Position numbers and translations under genes: made by a program. DNA of 64,000 nucleotides, taken from the NCBI GenBank assembly GCA_944989445.1, contig CALYLW010000496.1:137810-201809 (forward strand), given 5' to 3'. This DNA is from Ampullaceana balthica. Its lineage: Eukaryota > Mollusca > Gastropoda > Lymnaeidae. Of this stretch, positions 44,894 through 57,320 are shown piece after piece. Position 1 is the first letter of the stretch; the number at the start of each line of letters is the position of its first letter. Below the pieces are notes generated by a model, which saw only the letters and a list, made by a program, of their open reading frames with translations, did not search any database and was not told the DNA's origin.

Positions 44894-45158
44894 TAACTTA
44901 AGCTGCAGTACTTTCTGCACAAACCGATAGAAAGATCATCATAATAACTAATAACTGTTAAAAAATAAAATGAGTGGAAATTTTTGGCGCGAAGCGATCA
45001 GGTTTAGAAAAAATATTACCATCTTTTCCATTTTTCCTGTTGTAATGTGAAAGCGCTGCGAGTCACTGCAAGGTTTTGTGACCACTGTCTACCAGTTTAG
45101 TGGAAAGGATAAATCGAGTTTGAGTCGTCAATTCATATATAGGTAATATATTTCAAGT

Positions 45159-45576
45159 AGGGCTGTGTAAATTAATTGATTAATGAAATAAATCGCTAAA
45201 AAAATTTAATCCATTAAAATAACTTTTAAAATTGAAGAAAATATTTCTAATAATTTTTTTTCTCCAATTTATTAATAATTTATATTTTTTGTTACTTACA
45301 TACTTTCCCCTCATATTATTATTTATTTAGACGTGCATACGTAAACAAAAAGGGTTTTCTTCCTTATTTCTTGTATAGCAGAGCGAATTCGCTGTGTTAC
45401 GTCACAAATTTGGGAGCCATGGAATGACCACGACCACGACTTAACCGATTTCGTGAAGTAATGCATCTGACTTAATGGGATCTATATATGCGTTATAAAA
45501 ATATAATTAATCGATATTAATCGATTAAAATATTTCCTGATTAATCTAACATAAATTTTTTAATCATTACCAGCCA
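45159..45576. mobile_element. Possible MITE with GGGCTG / CCAGCC ends
   Basis: GGGCTGTGTAAATTAATTG on the left and TAATCATTACCAGCC on the right are inverted with mismatches, with attaatcgatta repeats inside. An end-like fragment also lies at 34405-34425. Superfamily uncertain. Confidence 0.4.
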
Positions 45577-46021
45577 TAATTTAAAGTTTTATTTACATTT
45601 AAACAAATGATTTACTTTTAAACACAATATTAATTTCAAGTTCTTGGATGTATTTTGAATATTTTTTATTCATATTATTTACTTAGTATAAATAGTGTTT
45701 AATATTATTCGGAATAATATTTAGACATATTTGCTCTGCACTGTGAATCTTGTGCATACCAAATAAATACGATTACATAGACTCGCTCAATTCCCTAATT
45801 TGTGTGAAATTTATCAATTAAAACTTATCTGAATCTGAGTTAGTGCTCAAAGTTAATTTCTCTCGATTCTGATTAAAATATACTACATGTTTTTTGTATT
45901 TATTAGATTGTTGGCCTATTATAGTCTTGGGTTAAGTATAGTGCAATATATGAATAAATCAATTAATAATTGTGTCTAGGCCTATAGTTCCAATTTAATT
46001 TCTATACTTCATCTAGAGACC

Positions 46022-46335
46022 ATGAATAACAGTAATAATGACATCAAAGAAAGTGATGAGCATGCTACTGACACTGATGGCACTGGTAACCAAGATACAG
46101 TACCAGTACCTGCAATGAACTCTTCGTTGAGTATCATTAGAAAGCTAATATGTAAGTATGGTTTTAAGCTCAATTAAAAAAATATTTTAATGTTCAAGTA
46201 TTGACTTCAAATACTTCCTTACCAAAGATTGATACTGATAGTCTATTAATAAAATGTTTTTAATAGTATATTCCTCAGCGGGGGAAATTCTTGATGGCCT
46301 GTGTGCATCATTTCTGGCAAAAGGAAAGGGAGAAG
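46022..46335 (+). CDS. Possible two-exon fragment, unidentified
   Basis: 46022-46151 reads MNNSNNDIKESDEHATDTD and on to LSIIRKLI, acidic and Asn/Asp-rich, with a GTAAGT donor. An acceptor TTCCTCAG at 46278 joins in phase to SGEILDGLCASFLAKGKGE, then a stop near 46376. No family is recognised. It may be a chance frame or a dead element. Confidence 0.2.
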
Positions 46336-46489
46336 ACCACAGCCCCCAGCAGTTCCTAGAAAATACAGTTTGATTTTCATGTTGCACATCATCAAGATCC
46401 AGGGCAACAAGAGCAGCAAGGATGTTACAAACTGGTTCAAGAAATTGTTTCCTGATAGTCATTTGTCGATTTGTCAGAAAAATTGAGAG

Positions 46490-47240
46490 TGGTTTCTACT
46501 GTTTTGACACTTACTCTGACTAATTCTTTCATGGATTATTCAGCAAAGCGCATTGAACCTGGATTCCTTGTCTCCAACCTTGGATAAGTGCAGTATTACC
46601 TTAGCTAATGTATTTACACCTCTTCATTTTGATAAAACAACCTGTAGTGAAGTCAATGCTACTAATCAAATTGTTACATAAATTTAGAACGGTTCAGATC
46701 TAAGGAACGGCTGTGCAAATCACAATTTATTGTTGAGCGGCTATTAAATTTATTACATTATGATGAACATGATTCAGAATATAACACTATAGTTTGGAGA
46801 TGTAAAAAAAAACAAGTAGAAAGTATAACAAAGAATTATAAAACATTACTTACGATAAAATTATAAGAAGGTGGTTGTGAGTTTTAAACATTTAAAAATT
46901 GGGATCTCTGACATTTATGATTGACTCTTTAAAAAGAAACTTTGATGCTGATATTTGCTCAGAAGTAACACATCCGTCAACTTACTGTGGTTATAAAAGG
47001 AAAATGCGTTCAAAAATGATAATTTTGTAATACCAATACCATGTTATTTGAAAATGAAAATAGAATAAAAATTTTAATCAATTTTTTAAAAATAATAATT
47101 TACAAGTTCTGTAGTTGTATTAGTTAAAAGGATTTTATGAATGAAGTGGCAAAACTTTTTGCTATTCATTCACAGACTTCACAGACATTGTTAGGCTTAT
47201 TAAAAATTACCTTTAATATGATGTTTGATTTGTTGATTTT
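46490..47240. other. AT-rich DNA, no gene recognised
   Basis: Some stretches read like decayed coding sequence in short pieces, but no open frame longer than about 30 codons with plausible borders is seen. Confidence 0.35.
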
Positions 47241-47243
47241 TAT

Positions 47244-47645
47244 GATAAGGAGACATAAATTGTTACGTTTTTGTATCATTTAATACCTCTATTAAAAAAT
47301 ATATTTTTATGATAAGGAGACATAAATTGTTACTTTTTTGTATCATTTGATACCTCTATTAAAAAATCTATTTTTGTTATAAGGAGACATAAATTGTTAC
47401 GTTTTTGTATCATTTAATACCTCTATTAAAAAATCTATTTTTGTGATAAGGAGACATAAATTGTTACGTTTTTGTATCATTTAATACCTCTATTTAAAAA
47501 TCTATTTTTATGATAAGGAGACATAAATTGTTACGTTTTTGTATCATTTAATACCTCTATTAAAAAATCTATTTTTATGATAAGGAGACATAAATTGTTA
47601 CGTTTTTGTATCATTTAATACCTCTATTAAAAAAACTATTTTTTT
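47244..47645. repeat. 67-bp tandem repeat, six copies
   Basis: Units begin GATAAGGAGACATAAATTG at 47244, 47311, 47378, 47445 and onward, each including GTTACGTTTTTGTATC and ATACCTCTATTAAAAAA. Copies are nearly identical, suggesting recent amplification. Confidence 0.9.
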
Positions 47646-48523
47646 GGGATTGAGCATTGATCATATTTCTGTACTTCATCTTTTTATAAGTAGACACATC
47701 TGAGAACATTTTAAAATGCTTTTGATGCAATTGTGTTATGCCAATCATTTTTGAAATGATTTTTAAAAAACACTTCAATATTTTAAAATAACATGGGGTG
47801 GGTATCTTTGAACTTATTTTAAAGCATGTTAATGTACTTACACTTAAATGCTATTGATTCACATTGCTTATTGTGCTGATGAAGATTATCTTTAGTTTGA
47901 TGTATGAAATGTTTATTTATATCAATAGCATACTTTTTAATTTAATGAATTTTTGAATTTGTGCATTTTTTAATAATCATATGCTAGTACTGTTGTGGGC
48001 ACTAGTTTGAAGGATTTTATGAATTAAAGTTAAAACGCTTAAACTGTTTATTTTTATTTTTTTTGCAATTCATTCACATAGACTGTTGGGTTTATTAAAA
48101 TTAACTTTAATTTGATGCATGATGTTTGAATATATTGCATTTTGTGACTTTTGTTACATTTAGTCTACTTTTATTTTAAATCTATTTTTTATGGTGTTGA
48201 GAGTTGATAATATTTCTGTAAGATTTTCCTATAATTTAAAGTAGATATATCTAAAAACATTTTGAAAATAACATGGGGGGGGAGGGGTATCTTTGAAATT
48301 ATTGTATAGCATGTAAATGTACTTATATACCATTGATTTACATTACTTAATTGTGCTTCCAAGTAATCTAAGATTATCTTTAATTTGATGTAAGGTATGT
48401 TTATTTATGTCAATGCCATAATTTTTTTAATGAATTTTTGAAGTTGTGCATCTTACGCTTTTTCGGTGGGAAAATAAAAATGAATAAAAATCTATGTTGT
48501 TAATTTATTATTATTATACTTTT

Positions 48524-48620
48524 GGGGCCATCCCTATATAACGTACGCAATGAGGGGGGAGGGGTGTTTAATTAACGGGATGATGCGTACGGAAGGGGAG
48601 GAGGGTCTCGACTGAATGTG
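48524..48620. mobile_element. Harbinger-like element, left-end fragment
   Basis: GGGGCCATCCCTATATAACG with gtacggaaggggagg and GTCTCGACTGAATGTGTAC. Same family as 48776-49075. Confidence 0.6.
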
Positions 48621-48654
48621 TACATACGAATAACGAAATAAGGAAGAAAAACAA

Positions 48655-48731
48655 AATTTGGCGTATTTTATAGTGCGTTCGTGTGATGTTTGAACAAATG
48701 CTCGCGAGCATTTGAGAGGTGTGGACCAACC
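48655..48731. mobile_element. Half of a TTAA fold-back element
   Basis: GCGTATTTTATAGTGCG through GAGGTGTGGACCAACC, bordered by TTAA at 48732. It matches the right arm of the hairpin element at 61326-61475. Confidence 0.65.
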
Positions 48732-48775
48732 TTAAAGAAGCAATCATTGCTGAGTAGCCGGTTAAGGGGCCATCC

Positions 48776-49075
48776 ATATTTTACGTACGCAAGTGGTCTT
48801 AAATTAACGGCATTTTGCGTACTGAGGGGGTCTTGACTGAATGTGTATGTACGCACAACAAATTTAATTTGCATAATACTAAGCCTAGTCACGTAAACCG
48901 CTCAGGCTGCAAAACGAAATTCTGAACTTTTAATTACTTGGAAGTAATTAACATTTGATTCAGACCAAACGTTTACACATTACTAAAATATATCAGTCTG
49001 ATTTGTATTTCCATTTCTTGAAATTCGTAGAGGTTTCTCGCTCGCCTTAGCCGTTATAAATACACAACGGGATGG
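48776..49075 (+). mobile_element. Harbinger-like element, second subfamily
   Basis: GGGGCCATCCATATTTTACG at the left, then gtacgcac, AATTACTTGGAAGTAATT and CGCCTTAGCCGTTATAAA. In reverse order and strand the same blocks fill 43700-44101. The right end is not clear. Confidence 0.65.
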
Positions 49076-49209
49076 CCATTTCACTGCTTGTATTGTTCTA
49101 TTTTATCAGTTTTGTTATGCAGTGTTCAAGACGATAAAATTTGAATGTTTTATTGTATTTCTTCAATACATGTAATTTCAACAAGAAAAACACGATATTA
49201 CAAAAGACT

Positions 49210-49570
49210 ATAATTGGGCTGTCAATGAATGACTTCACGCGATTTTGACCGATTTTGACCCCACCCACCTCGTCAGACGTCGTTACAAACGCTTAGACCC
49301 CCCCCCTTTTTCCTCCAGTATGACGTCAAAAAGGGGCCGTCCATAAATGACGTCACGCACCTATAGGGGGGTTGACCATTTGTAACGAAAGGGAGGGGGT
49401 GTTTAAGAAATGTGACGTCACATCAAAACGCGAAACTTTAAATAAAAGTTACACTTAGATTATTGATTGTTTACAACTTTTTAATGACGTTTTACATGGG
49501 CTTCCCACGTGTTACGTTATTAGAGTGCAGCATTACATTAAATACATACTTAAACTTGAATGACAAAAAA
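49210..49570. mobile_element. Two partial Harbinger-like MITEs in opposite orientation
   Basis: 49210-49330 carries the left half (gacttcacgcgattttgacc, then C-runs and tatgacgtca). A reversed copy starts at 49334 with GGGGCCGTCCATAAATGACG and runs to about 49570. Confidence 0.6.
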
Positions 49571-49689
49571 GTGGGTGCAAGATGTGCATATCTCACAAGG
49601 CCTGAAGATTTCAATCTAGAGTCGTTATGGAGGTACGTGTTTTTTATTTATTTTAATTGTTTAAAATCTATATAATGGAAAATAAATCT

Positions 49690-50440
49690 TTAAAAGATAA
49701 CGAAAAAATTATTTTGGGCCCGGGCCCCAAAGAAACAGACGTCATAAGTTCATTATCTCATACTTATATAGGATAGAATTCTATTTTTTATATCAAATTT
49801 GGTATATAATTCATCCATATACCCAGTAGCAACTGGTTTAAAATACCTTTTATATAAATCACGTTTAAAATGGCATTACGGGCCCCCAGCCCCTATCAGT
49901 GGCGTTTTAAAAAACTTTTAATGCCAGAAACCTTCGCGGGAGCCTATCTCAAAAACTTCCCCGGCCCCCAGTGATGTAATATATTTTTTTTCGTCTGTTA
50001 CCATCGCGAGAGGGCACTCAAAAACTTCCCAAATTTTCACGCTTTTACCTACACGGGAAATCGGAGAATTGGTGATGAGTCCGTTTTTATATAGCTATTT
50101 TAAGGGGAAAAGAGTACATTTGGGCCCCCGACCTCCATGAGTGGGAATTTTAAAAATTCTTTTTCGCCAATTATCGTTGTGAGAGTGTGCTCAATCAACT
50201 CCCCAAAGTTTCATTCTTCTACCCACACGGGAAATTTGAGAATTAGTAATGAGTCAGTTTTTATACAGCTCATATCAGAAAAAAACTACATTTGGGCCCC
50301 CGGCCCCCAGTAAGTGATAATTTAAATATTTTCTTCGCCTGTTACCATCTCAGGAGTGTACTCAACAACTTCCCAAAGTTTTATTCTTCTACCCACACGG
50401 GAAGATGGAGAATTAGTGTTGATTCAGTTTTATATATCCA
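49690..50440. repeat. Tandem GGGCCCCC-bearing units, related to the Helitron at 40514-41711
   Basis: Segments with cayttGGGCCCCC, gttaccatc, actTCCCaaagttt and CTACCCACACGGGAA recur about every 170-240 bp. The same vocabulary appears in 40514-41711. No Helitron termini are preserved here. Confidence 0.6.
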
Positions 50441-50446
50441 ATATAA

Positions 50447-50697
50447 GGGGCCGTCAATTTTTGACCATCTTTAACCCCCCCCCCTGTCACAAACTGTCAC
50501 AAATCTCGGACCCCCCCCCCTAAAGTACGTCACACTTTCGAACAAAAATGTTGTTTTTTTATTAACAAAATAATTAAAATTTAATATAAAACACTGTGAC
50601 GTCAAACATGGCCGGTCACCCCCCCCCTTTTAACAAAGTTTCACACTTTTTTACACCCCCCCCCCTCTGGAGCGTGACGAACTTTATGGACAGCCCC
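50447..50697. mobile_element. Harbinger-like MITE, third subfamily (copy 1)
   Basis: GGGGCCGTCAATTTTTGACC to ACTTTATGGACAGCCCC, with inward C-run and gtcacaaa blocks arranged almost palindromically. It is the inverse of 60146-60431. Confidence 0.7.
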
Positions 50698-50824
50698 TTT
50701 AGGAAAAAGTCATCAGGGCATATGTAATAGACATTGAACAACCCCCATAATGTCAAGGTCAGACGATGACACCATAGTGATAATCCATGTGGACGAGCAT
50801 GTCACTGCAGTTACATATCCAGTG

Positions 50825-53712
50825 ACATAGTGTCATGCCCACTTACGTGTCACCATAGTATCGTGCCCACTTACGTGTCACCATAGTATCGTGCCCACTT
50901 ACGTGTCACCATAGTATCGTGCCCACTTACGTGTCACCATAGTATCATGCCCACTTACGTGTCACCATAGTATCGTGCCCACTTACGTGTCACCATAGTA
51001 TCGTGCCCACTTACGTGTCACCATAGTATCGTGCCCACTTACGTGTCACCATAGTATCGTGCCCACTTACGTGTCACCATAGTATCGTGCCCACTTACGT
51101 GTCACCATAGTATCGTGCCCACTTACGTGTCACCATAGTATCGTGCCCACTTACGTGTCACCATAGTATCGGGCCCACTTACGTGTCACCATAGTATCGG
51201 GCCCACTTACGTGTCACCATAGTATCGTGCCCACTTACGTGTCACCATAGTATCATGCCCACGTACGTGTCACCAAATCCACTTACGTGTCACCATAGTA
51301 TCATGCCCACTTACGTGTCACCATAGTATCGTGCCCACTTACGTGTCACCATAGTATCGGGCCCACTTACGTGTCACCATAGTATCGTGCCCACTTACGT
51401 GTCACCATAGTATCATGCCCACTTACGTGTCACCATAGTATCGTGCCCACTTACGTGTCACCATAGTATCGTGCCCACTTACGTGTCACCATAGTATCGT
51501 GCCCACTTACGTGTCACCATAGTATCGTGCCCACTTACGTGTCACCATAGTATCGTGCCCACTTACGTGTCACCATAGTATCGTGCCCACTTACGTGTCA
51601 CCATAGTATCGTGCCCACTTACGTGTCACCATAGTATCATGCCCACTTACGTGTCACCATAGTATCATGCCTACTTACGTGTCACCATAGTATTATGCCT
51701 ACTTACGTGTCACCATAGTATCATGCCTACTTACGTGTCACCATAGTATCATGCCTACTTACGTGTCACCATAGTATCTCGCCCACTTACGTGTCAACAT
51801 AGTATTATGCCCACTTACGTGTCACCATAGTATCATGCCCACTTACGTGTCACCATAGTATCATGCCCACTTACGTGGCACCATAGTATCATGCCCACTT
51901 ACGTGTCACCATAGTATTATGCCCACTTACGTGTCACCATAGTATCATGCCCACTTACGTGTCACCATAGTATCACGCCCACTTACGTGTCACCATAGTA
52001 TCATGCCCACATACGTGTCACGATAGTATCATGCCCACTTACGTGTCACCATAGTATCGTGCCCACTTACGTGTCACCATAGTATCGTGCCCACTTACGT
52101 GTCACCATAGTATCGTGCCCACTTACGTGTCACCATAGTATCGTGCCCACTTACGTGTCACCATAGTATCATGCCCACTTACGTGTCACCATAGTATCGT
52201 GCCCACTTACGTGTCACCATAGTATCGTGTCCACTTACGTGTCACCATAGTATCGTGCCCACTTACGTGTCACCATAGTATCATGCCCACTTACGTGTCA
52301 CCATAGTATCATGCCTACTTACGTGTCACCATAGTATTATGCCTACTTACGTGTCACCATAGTATCATGTCTACTTACGTGTCACCATAGTATCATGCCT
52401 ACTTACGTGTCACCATAGTATCTCGCCCACTTACGTGTCACCATAGTATCGTGCCCACTTACGTGTCACCATAGTATCATGCCCACTTACGTGTCACCAT
52501 AGTATCATGCCCACTTACGTGTCACCATAGTATCATGCCCACTTACGTGTCACCATAGTATCACGCCCACTTACGTGTCACCATAGTATCATGCCCACTT
52601 ACGTGTCACGATAGTATCATGCCCACTTACGTGTCACCATAGTATCTCGCCCACTTACGTGTCAACATAGTATTATGCCCACTTACGTGTCACCATAGTG
52701 TCAAGCCCACTTACGTGTCACCATAGTATCATGCCCACTTACGTGTCACCATAGTATCATGCCCACTTACGTGTCACCATAGTATCATGCCCACTTACGT
52801 GTCACCATAGTATCACGCCCACTTACGTGTCACCATAGTATCATGCCCACTTACGTGTCACCATAGTATCTCGCCCACTTACGTGTCACCATAGTATTAT
52901 GCCCACTTACGTGTCACCATAGTATCATGCCCACTTACGTGTCACCATAGTATCATGCCCACTTACGTGTCACCATAGTATCATGCCCACTTACTTGTGA
53001 CCATAGTATCATGCCCACTTACGTGTCACCATAGTATCATGCCCACTTACGTGTCACCATAGTATCATGCCCACTTACGTGTCACCATAGTATCATGCCC
53101 ACTTACGTGTCACCATAGTATCATGCCCACTTACGTGTCACCATAGTATCATGCCCACTTACGTGTCACCATAGTATCATGCCCACTTACGTGTGACCAT
53201 AGTATCATGCCCACTTACGTGTCCCATGTCACCATAGTATCATGCCCCCTTACGTGTGACCATAGTATCATGCCCACGTACGTGTCACCATATCCACTTA
53301 CGTGTCACCATAGTATCATGCCCAATTACGTGTGACCATAGTATCATGCCCACGTACGTGTCACCATATCCACTTACGTGTCACCATAGTATCATGCCCA
53401 CGTACGTGTCACCATATCCACTTACTTGTCACCATAGTATCATGCCCACGTACGTGTCACCATATCCACTTACGTGTCACCATAGTATCATGCCCACTTA
53501 CGTGTCACCATAGTATCATGCCCACTTACGTGTCACCATAGTATCATGCCCACGTACGTGTCACCAAATCCACTTACGTGTCACCATAGTATCATGCCCA
53601 CTTACGTGTCACCATAGTATCATGCCCACTTACGTGTCACCATAGTATCATGCCCACTTACGTGTCACTATAGTATCATGCCCAGTTACGTGTCACCATA
53701 GTATCATGCCCA
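50825..53712. repeat. 28-bp satellite array, about 100 copies
   Basis: Unit CCCACTTACGTGTCACC plus ATAGTATCRTG, 28 bp, head to tail for about 2.9 kb. The three bases before the CCC vary (gtg, atg, ggg, tcg, acg). Variant patterns recur 644 bp apart (51666 and 52310; 51777 and 52421), which is 23 units, and also 224 bp apart (52421, 52645, 52869), which is 8 units. Near 53270-53580 a second hybrid unit containing ACCATATCCACTTACGTG appears. Confidence 0.95.
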
Positions 53713-54278
53713 TGGGCGTAGGGAAGGGGCAAGGGGGGCATTTGCCCCCCCCCCTATATTTGAGGAAAAAAAGTAATAAAAATGTCATTAAGTTGTTACA
53801 ATAAAACTGAACTAAATTTCCTGAAAGTTTATTACATGGAAGACAGTTTACATTTATCAAACATAAAAAGTATTTATATCTGCAAGTATAACTGATTACA
53901 TTACTGATTGTTCTAAATATTCCAGTTGTTTAACAATTTCTGTAACATTTTCAGCAAAAATCCGCAAGCTTTTATATTTATGTGACCATCTAGTTTCACA
54001 TAGCAAAGGAACATTTAGAATAAGTTTTCTTTGCTGAATACTTTCTCGGAAAAACACTATAATTGACTTAAGTGTTCCTATTGTGTTTCGTACATTCACA
54101 TTATTTAAATCGTTCACAACAAGATTTAGTTTATGTGAACTGCAATGTAGAAATGCTGCTTTTGGGTATTTTTTTCGAATTTATTGCTTGGACTCCTCCT
54201 TCTTTATCTGCCATTGTAGAACATCCGTAGTATCCTTGACCAACAAGCTTTGTCATATTTAATCAAAATTATAATGAA

Positions 54279-54705
54279 CTAGTGTAAAAGCCTGCTAAGG
54301 CTAAGGCTCACACTCACGCATAGTTCGTGCGTTGTTTCGGTAATTGACGCTCTGTGCTAAAACAATGAAGTCATATAATATTTTTTAAAGCGAAAATTTT
54401 AAATTTATTTATAATAATTTTGCGCGCCTTTTCGCGCGCCTTTCGACGGGGAGACACACGCATAGGAAGGGCGATTATGTATTAGACTAGTGGAAAAGCC
54501 TTCTAAGGCTAAGACTCACACACACGCATAGTACGTGCGTTGTTTCGGTAATTAACGTTCTGTGCTAAAACAATGACGTCATATAATATTTTTTACGGCA
54601 AATTTTTTAAATGTATTTATAATAATTTTGCGCGCCTTTCGAGTGCCTTTTTGCGCGCCTTTCGATGGGAAGACACACGCATACGATGGGCGATTATGTA
54701 TTAGA
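54279..54705 (-). mobile_element. Head-to-tail dimer of a short Helitron-like element
   Basis: On the minus strand two units (54705-54487, 219 bp; 54486-54279, 208 bp) each start TCTAATACATAATCGCCC and end with an AGCCTTAG...AGGCT hairpin and CTAG. Host A precedes the first and T follows the second. The units differ at scattered positions. Confidence 0.75.
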
Positions 54706-54977
54706 TTAGTAATGATGGTGTTGGTTAAACCTTCAGCTGTTCTATTGACAATTGGAATATATCCCATGAATTCTTCCGTGACCATCATTTTCCCATTTTG
54801 TTCTTTGACAAATCTAACACCAAGTGACATCTGCTCAATGCCTGAAATGTCATTTGTTTCGTCGGCAAGTATAGAAAATGCAACTGAATTATTTGCTTCA
54901 CGAACAATGTCTTCACGCAAGAGAGACCCACAAATTTCGATTATAGTGTTTTGCGTAGTTGTCGAGATACACTCAGC

Positions 54978-55391
54978 GGTTACCCGTCAAAACGGCCCCG
55001 ACATAACGGCCCCGGTCAAAACGGCCCCAGACAAATTGTTAACATTTTTTAACAAAAACATTAATTTTTTTTGCATTTTAAGCTTTCGTCAACTTTTTCA
55101 CCCTTAAAAAAGTGGTAAAATTGTAAAATTATTTCTTGTGATGGTATTATATTGTTTCTTGTCGACAAACAACCGTTATTGGTACCATTTCGCGTAAAGG
55201 CTATTAAATTCACTTTTGTGGTGTTATTATTATTGTTTATTGTTAGCTAAACCTGACACTGAATAGGTGAGTAAAAATACGAATATATTTCATTGTAAAT
55301 TTTACTATTAGTCCATCTATTAGTCCAGGGCCGTTATGTCGGACCCCAATTGTCGGGGCCGTTTTGTCAGGGGCCGTTTTGTCGGTGAACC
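54978..55391. mobile_element. MITE with 9-bp target duplication, MULE-like
   Basis: Left end GGTTACCCGTCAAAACGGCC and right end GGCCGTTTTGTCGGTGAACC are inverted over about 20 bp. Flanks ACACTCAGC (54969-54977) and ATACTCAGC (55392-55400) match 8 of 9. Several further copies of the ggccgttttgtc word lie just inside both ends. Confidence 0.75.
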
Positions 55392-56227
55392 ATACTCAGC
55401 ACTACAAGAACCAATTGACAAACGATTACCAAGAACTTCATCTCCAGATTCAACACGAAACTCTAACAGTTCATACAAATTACCAGAATTTGATTCTGTT
55501 CCACGAAGTGCTAAAACATGCATGCATCAAAATAGGATTGTAGAAATGATGGGACCCAGTTTGTTGCGATTTTCTTGAATTTGTCTTCTAAATGATGAGT
55601 CCAACTGCTCATCTATAGAAACTGCTTTGGCTTCCAATAAAGCAAATAAAATTGCTTGCATCTTCATGAGAGCCTTTGTGCCATAATGTGCTTTGCAGGT
55701 TGCTACGTGCATCTTCGTTGAAATCTTTATATTTTGTACATGGTTTGATGACAAATACCCACTGAACTCATAGAATTACTTTTTGCAGAAACAACACGCA
55801 ATATTTGCAAAAGGCACCTATTAACATTTGCGAGTATACAAGCCACGGTGAATAGTCTGATAACCATGCATATCTAAAAACTAAAAACTCTGTTTCCCTC
55901 ACTGTCAGCTCTAAAATCATAATTTTTATCAAGGGTCCAACAATCACGAATCAGCTGCAATTTCAACTTATTTGAAAGGTCGTATGTCCAGACATACCTT
56001 CCAATATCCAATTTAGGAAATGAATAAGTGTCAGCGACAATCAAATTAGGAACAGTTGCTTCAGTTGTGTCTGGCTGTTGAACGTGTACTGTTGTCCTCA
56101 ATGCCAATGATAAGTCAGATGCTGCAGACGCCCCAAAATCTTCTAATAACGGCATTTCGGAATCCCGCGATTGGTCTACTTTTCGATTTTTTTTTAGCCT
56201 GTAAAAAAATTTCTGATATCCATCCTT

Positions 56228-56395
56228 GGTAATCCTGCAGTTTCTACACGTATATTATTTCACAGCAAAATTCAATTTTCTCGTGAGAACTTAAGTTTTT
56301 AATTTATTAAATGCATTAATAAATGTTGTATTTTAGCTATTACAGCACTAATTTGTAAGTCTTATTAATTTCTAAGGCTTTTTTCGACACTTATT
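56228..56395. mobile_element. Single terminus of the Merlin-derived family
   Basis: GGTAATCCTGCAGTTTCTAC through gagaactta and AATTTATTAAATGCATTA. Only one arm is present, near the N-terminal end of the hAT remnant. Confidence 0.7.
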
Positions 56396-56616
56396 TTATA
56401 CTGAACTTGAATTTAATTGAAAATTGTACCTGTATGAAATGTATGGCATTGTCAGTTAAAATAAAAAAGTGTGGTTTTTTTGCCCCCCCCCCTGGAAAAA
56501 TTCCTAGTGACGCCCATGAATGTCCACTTACGTTTCAGAAACAGCCTCGATGACAGGACTCCTTTTAGCCAATGTGTTTCGACGCCCTCAATCTCAGCGT
56601 TAATCCCGCCGTCTCG

Positions 56617-56838
56617 GCCAACTCGTAAGACTGGCGATCTTTTGTTAGTCACCGTATCCCAGTACTCTCTGTGCCAACTCGTAAGACTGGCGATCTTTTG
56701 TTAGTCACCGTATCCCAGTACTCTCTGTGCCAACTCGTAAGACTGGCGATCTTTTGTTAGTCACCGTATCCCAGTACTCTCTGTGCCAACTCGTAAGACT
56801 GGCGATCTTTGTTAGTCACCGTATCACAGTACATGATA
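56617..56838. repeat. 56-bp tandem repeat, four copies
   Basis: Units of TCGTAAGACTGGCGATCTTT continuing through GTTAGTCACCGTATCCCAG and TACTCTCTGTGCCAAC. Copies are almost identical; the last diverges after CACCGTATC. Confidence 0.9.
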
Positions 56839-57320
56839 TGCCAGCACAGTCCAGGGGTTTTCTCGGCCCACTTTGTCAGGAAATCAATCCGCCAAATTTG
56901 GCTACCATGTACAGATTGATTAGGCCACGCGGGGCGCCCATTGTAAGGGGGTGTGCGCCTTTACCGGCGGGTAGGGGCACGTGGGGGAAGTTTATTGTTG
57001 GGGAATTAAAGCTATTATCTGGACGGCGTTACAGCGGATAATGGTCTATAGAATGGGGGGGGGGTAATTACGTAGACAAATAGAGCAAATTATAGTTGTG
57101 TCTTTAGTTGTCACAATATTATTTCGTTAGTTTTCTTGTAAAACTGTGTGTGTGTGTGGCATGGGATTTGGGCCACTTACTGAGATGAGTTGTTTTTTAA
57201 AAACAATTTTTTTTAAAAAACCTTTTCGTAAATTGTTTGTAGTAAAGAATTAGAAGGATTAGTAAAGAATTAGTAGGATATTTTGAATTACATTTGACTC
57301 TGAGGAACTCGTGGATGTTA
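56839..57320. other. Unassigned spacer
   Basis: No exon, terminus or long repeat is recognised. It contains a G-run near 57054 and a short TG microsatellite near 57150. Confidence 0.4.

Larger units (their letters stand above)
53890..56160 (-). pseudogene. hAT (DUF4371-type) transposase, disrupted
   Basis: In transcript order: a diverged N terminus (56155-55874) with LKLQLIRDCWTLDKNYDFRA, KMHVATCKAHYG, LALRGTESNSGNLYELLEFR, then SILADETNDISGIEQMSLGV (the ADETxD catalytic motif), MTKLVGQGYYGCSTMADKEG, a frameshift, LHCSSHKLNLVVNDLNN and LCETRWSHKYKSLRIFAENV. This is the block order of the 52-kDa-repressor-like hAT group. Breaks come from frameshifts, stops, a Helitron dimer and a MITE. No C-terminal dimerisation block was found. 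Confidence 0.8.
53713..56515 (-). mobile_element. Decayed hAT element at the satellite edge
   Basis: Ends read CATGGGCGTAGGGAAGG (left) and CTAGTGACGCCCATG (right), each followed inward by a C-run. Immediately right of it ATGTCCACTTACGT is a satellite remnant, so the element sits inside the array's former edge. It carries a dead transposase and three secondary insertions. Confidence 0.65.

Noticed and set aside
46187..46462. 91-residue minus-strand gene
   Set aside because: No family match, and a plus-strand reading with splice sites is at least as plausible; neither is strong.
50825..53712. CRISPR array (28-bp regular repeat)
   Set aside because: Units are directly adjacent with no unique spacers, and the surrounding DNA is eukaryotic. 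It is a satellite.
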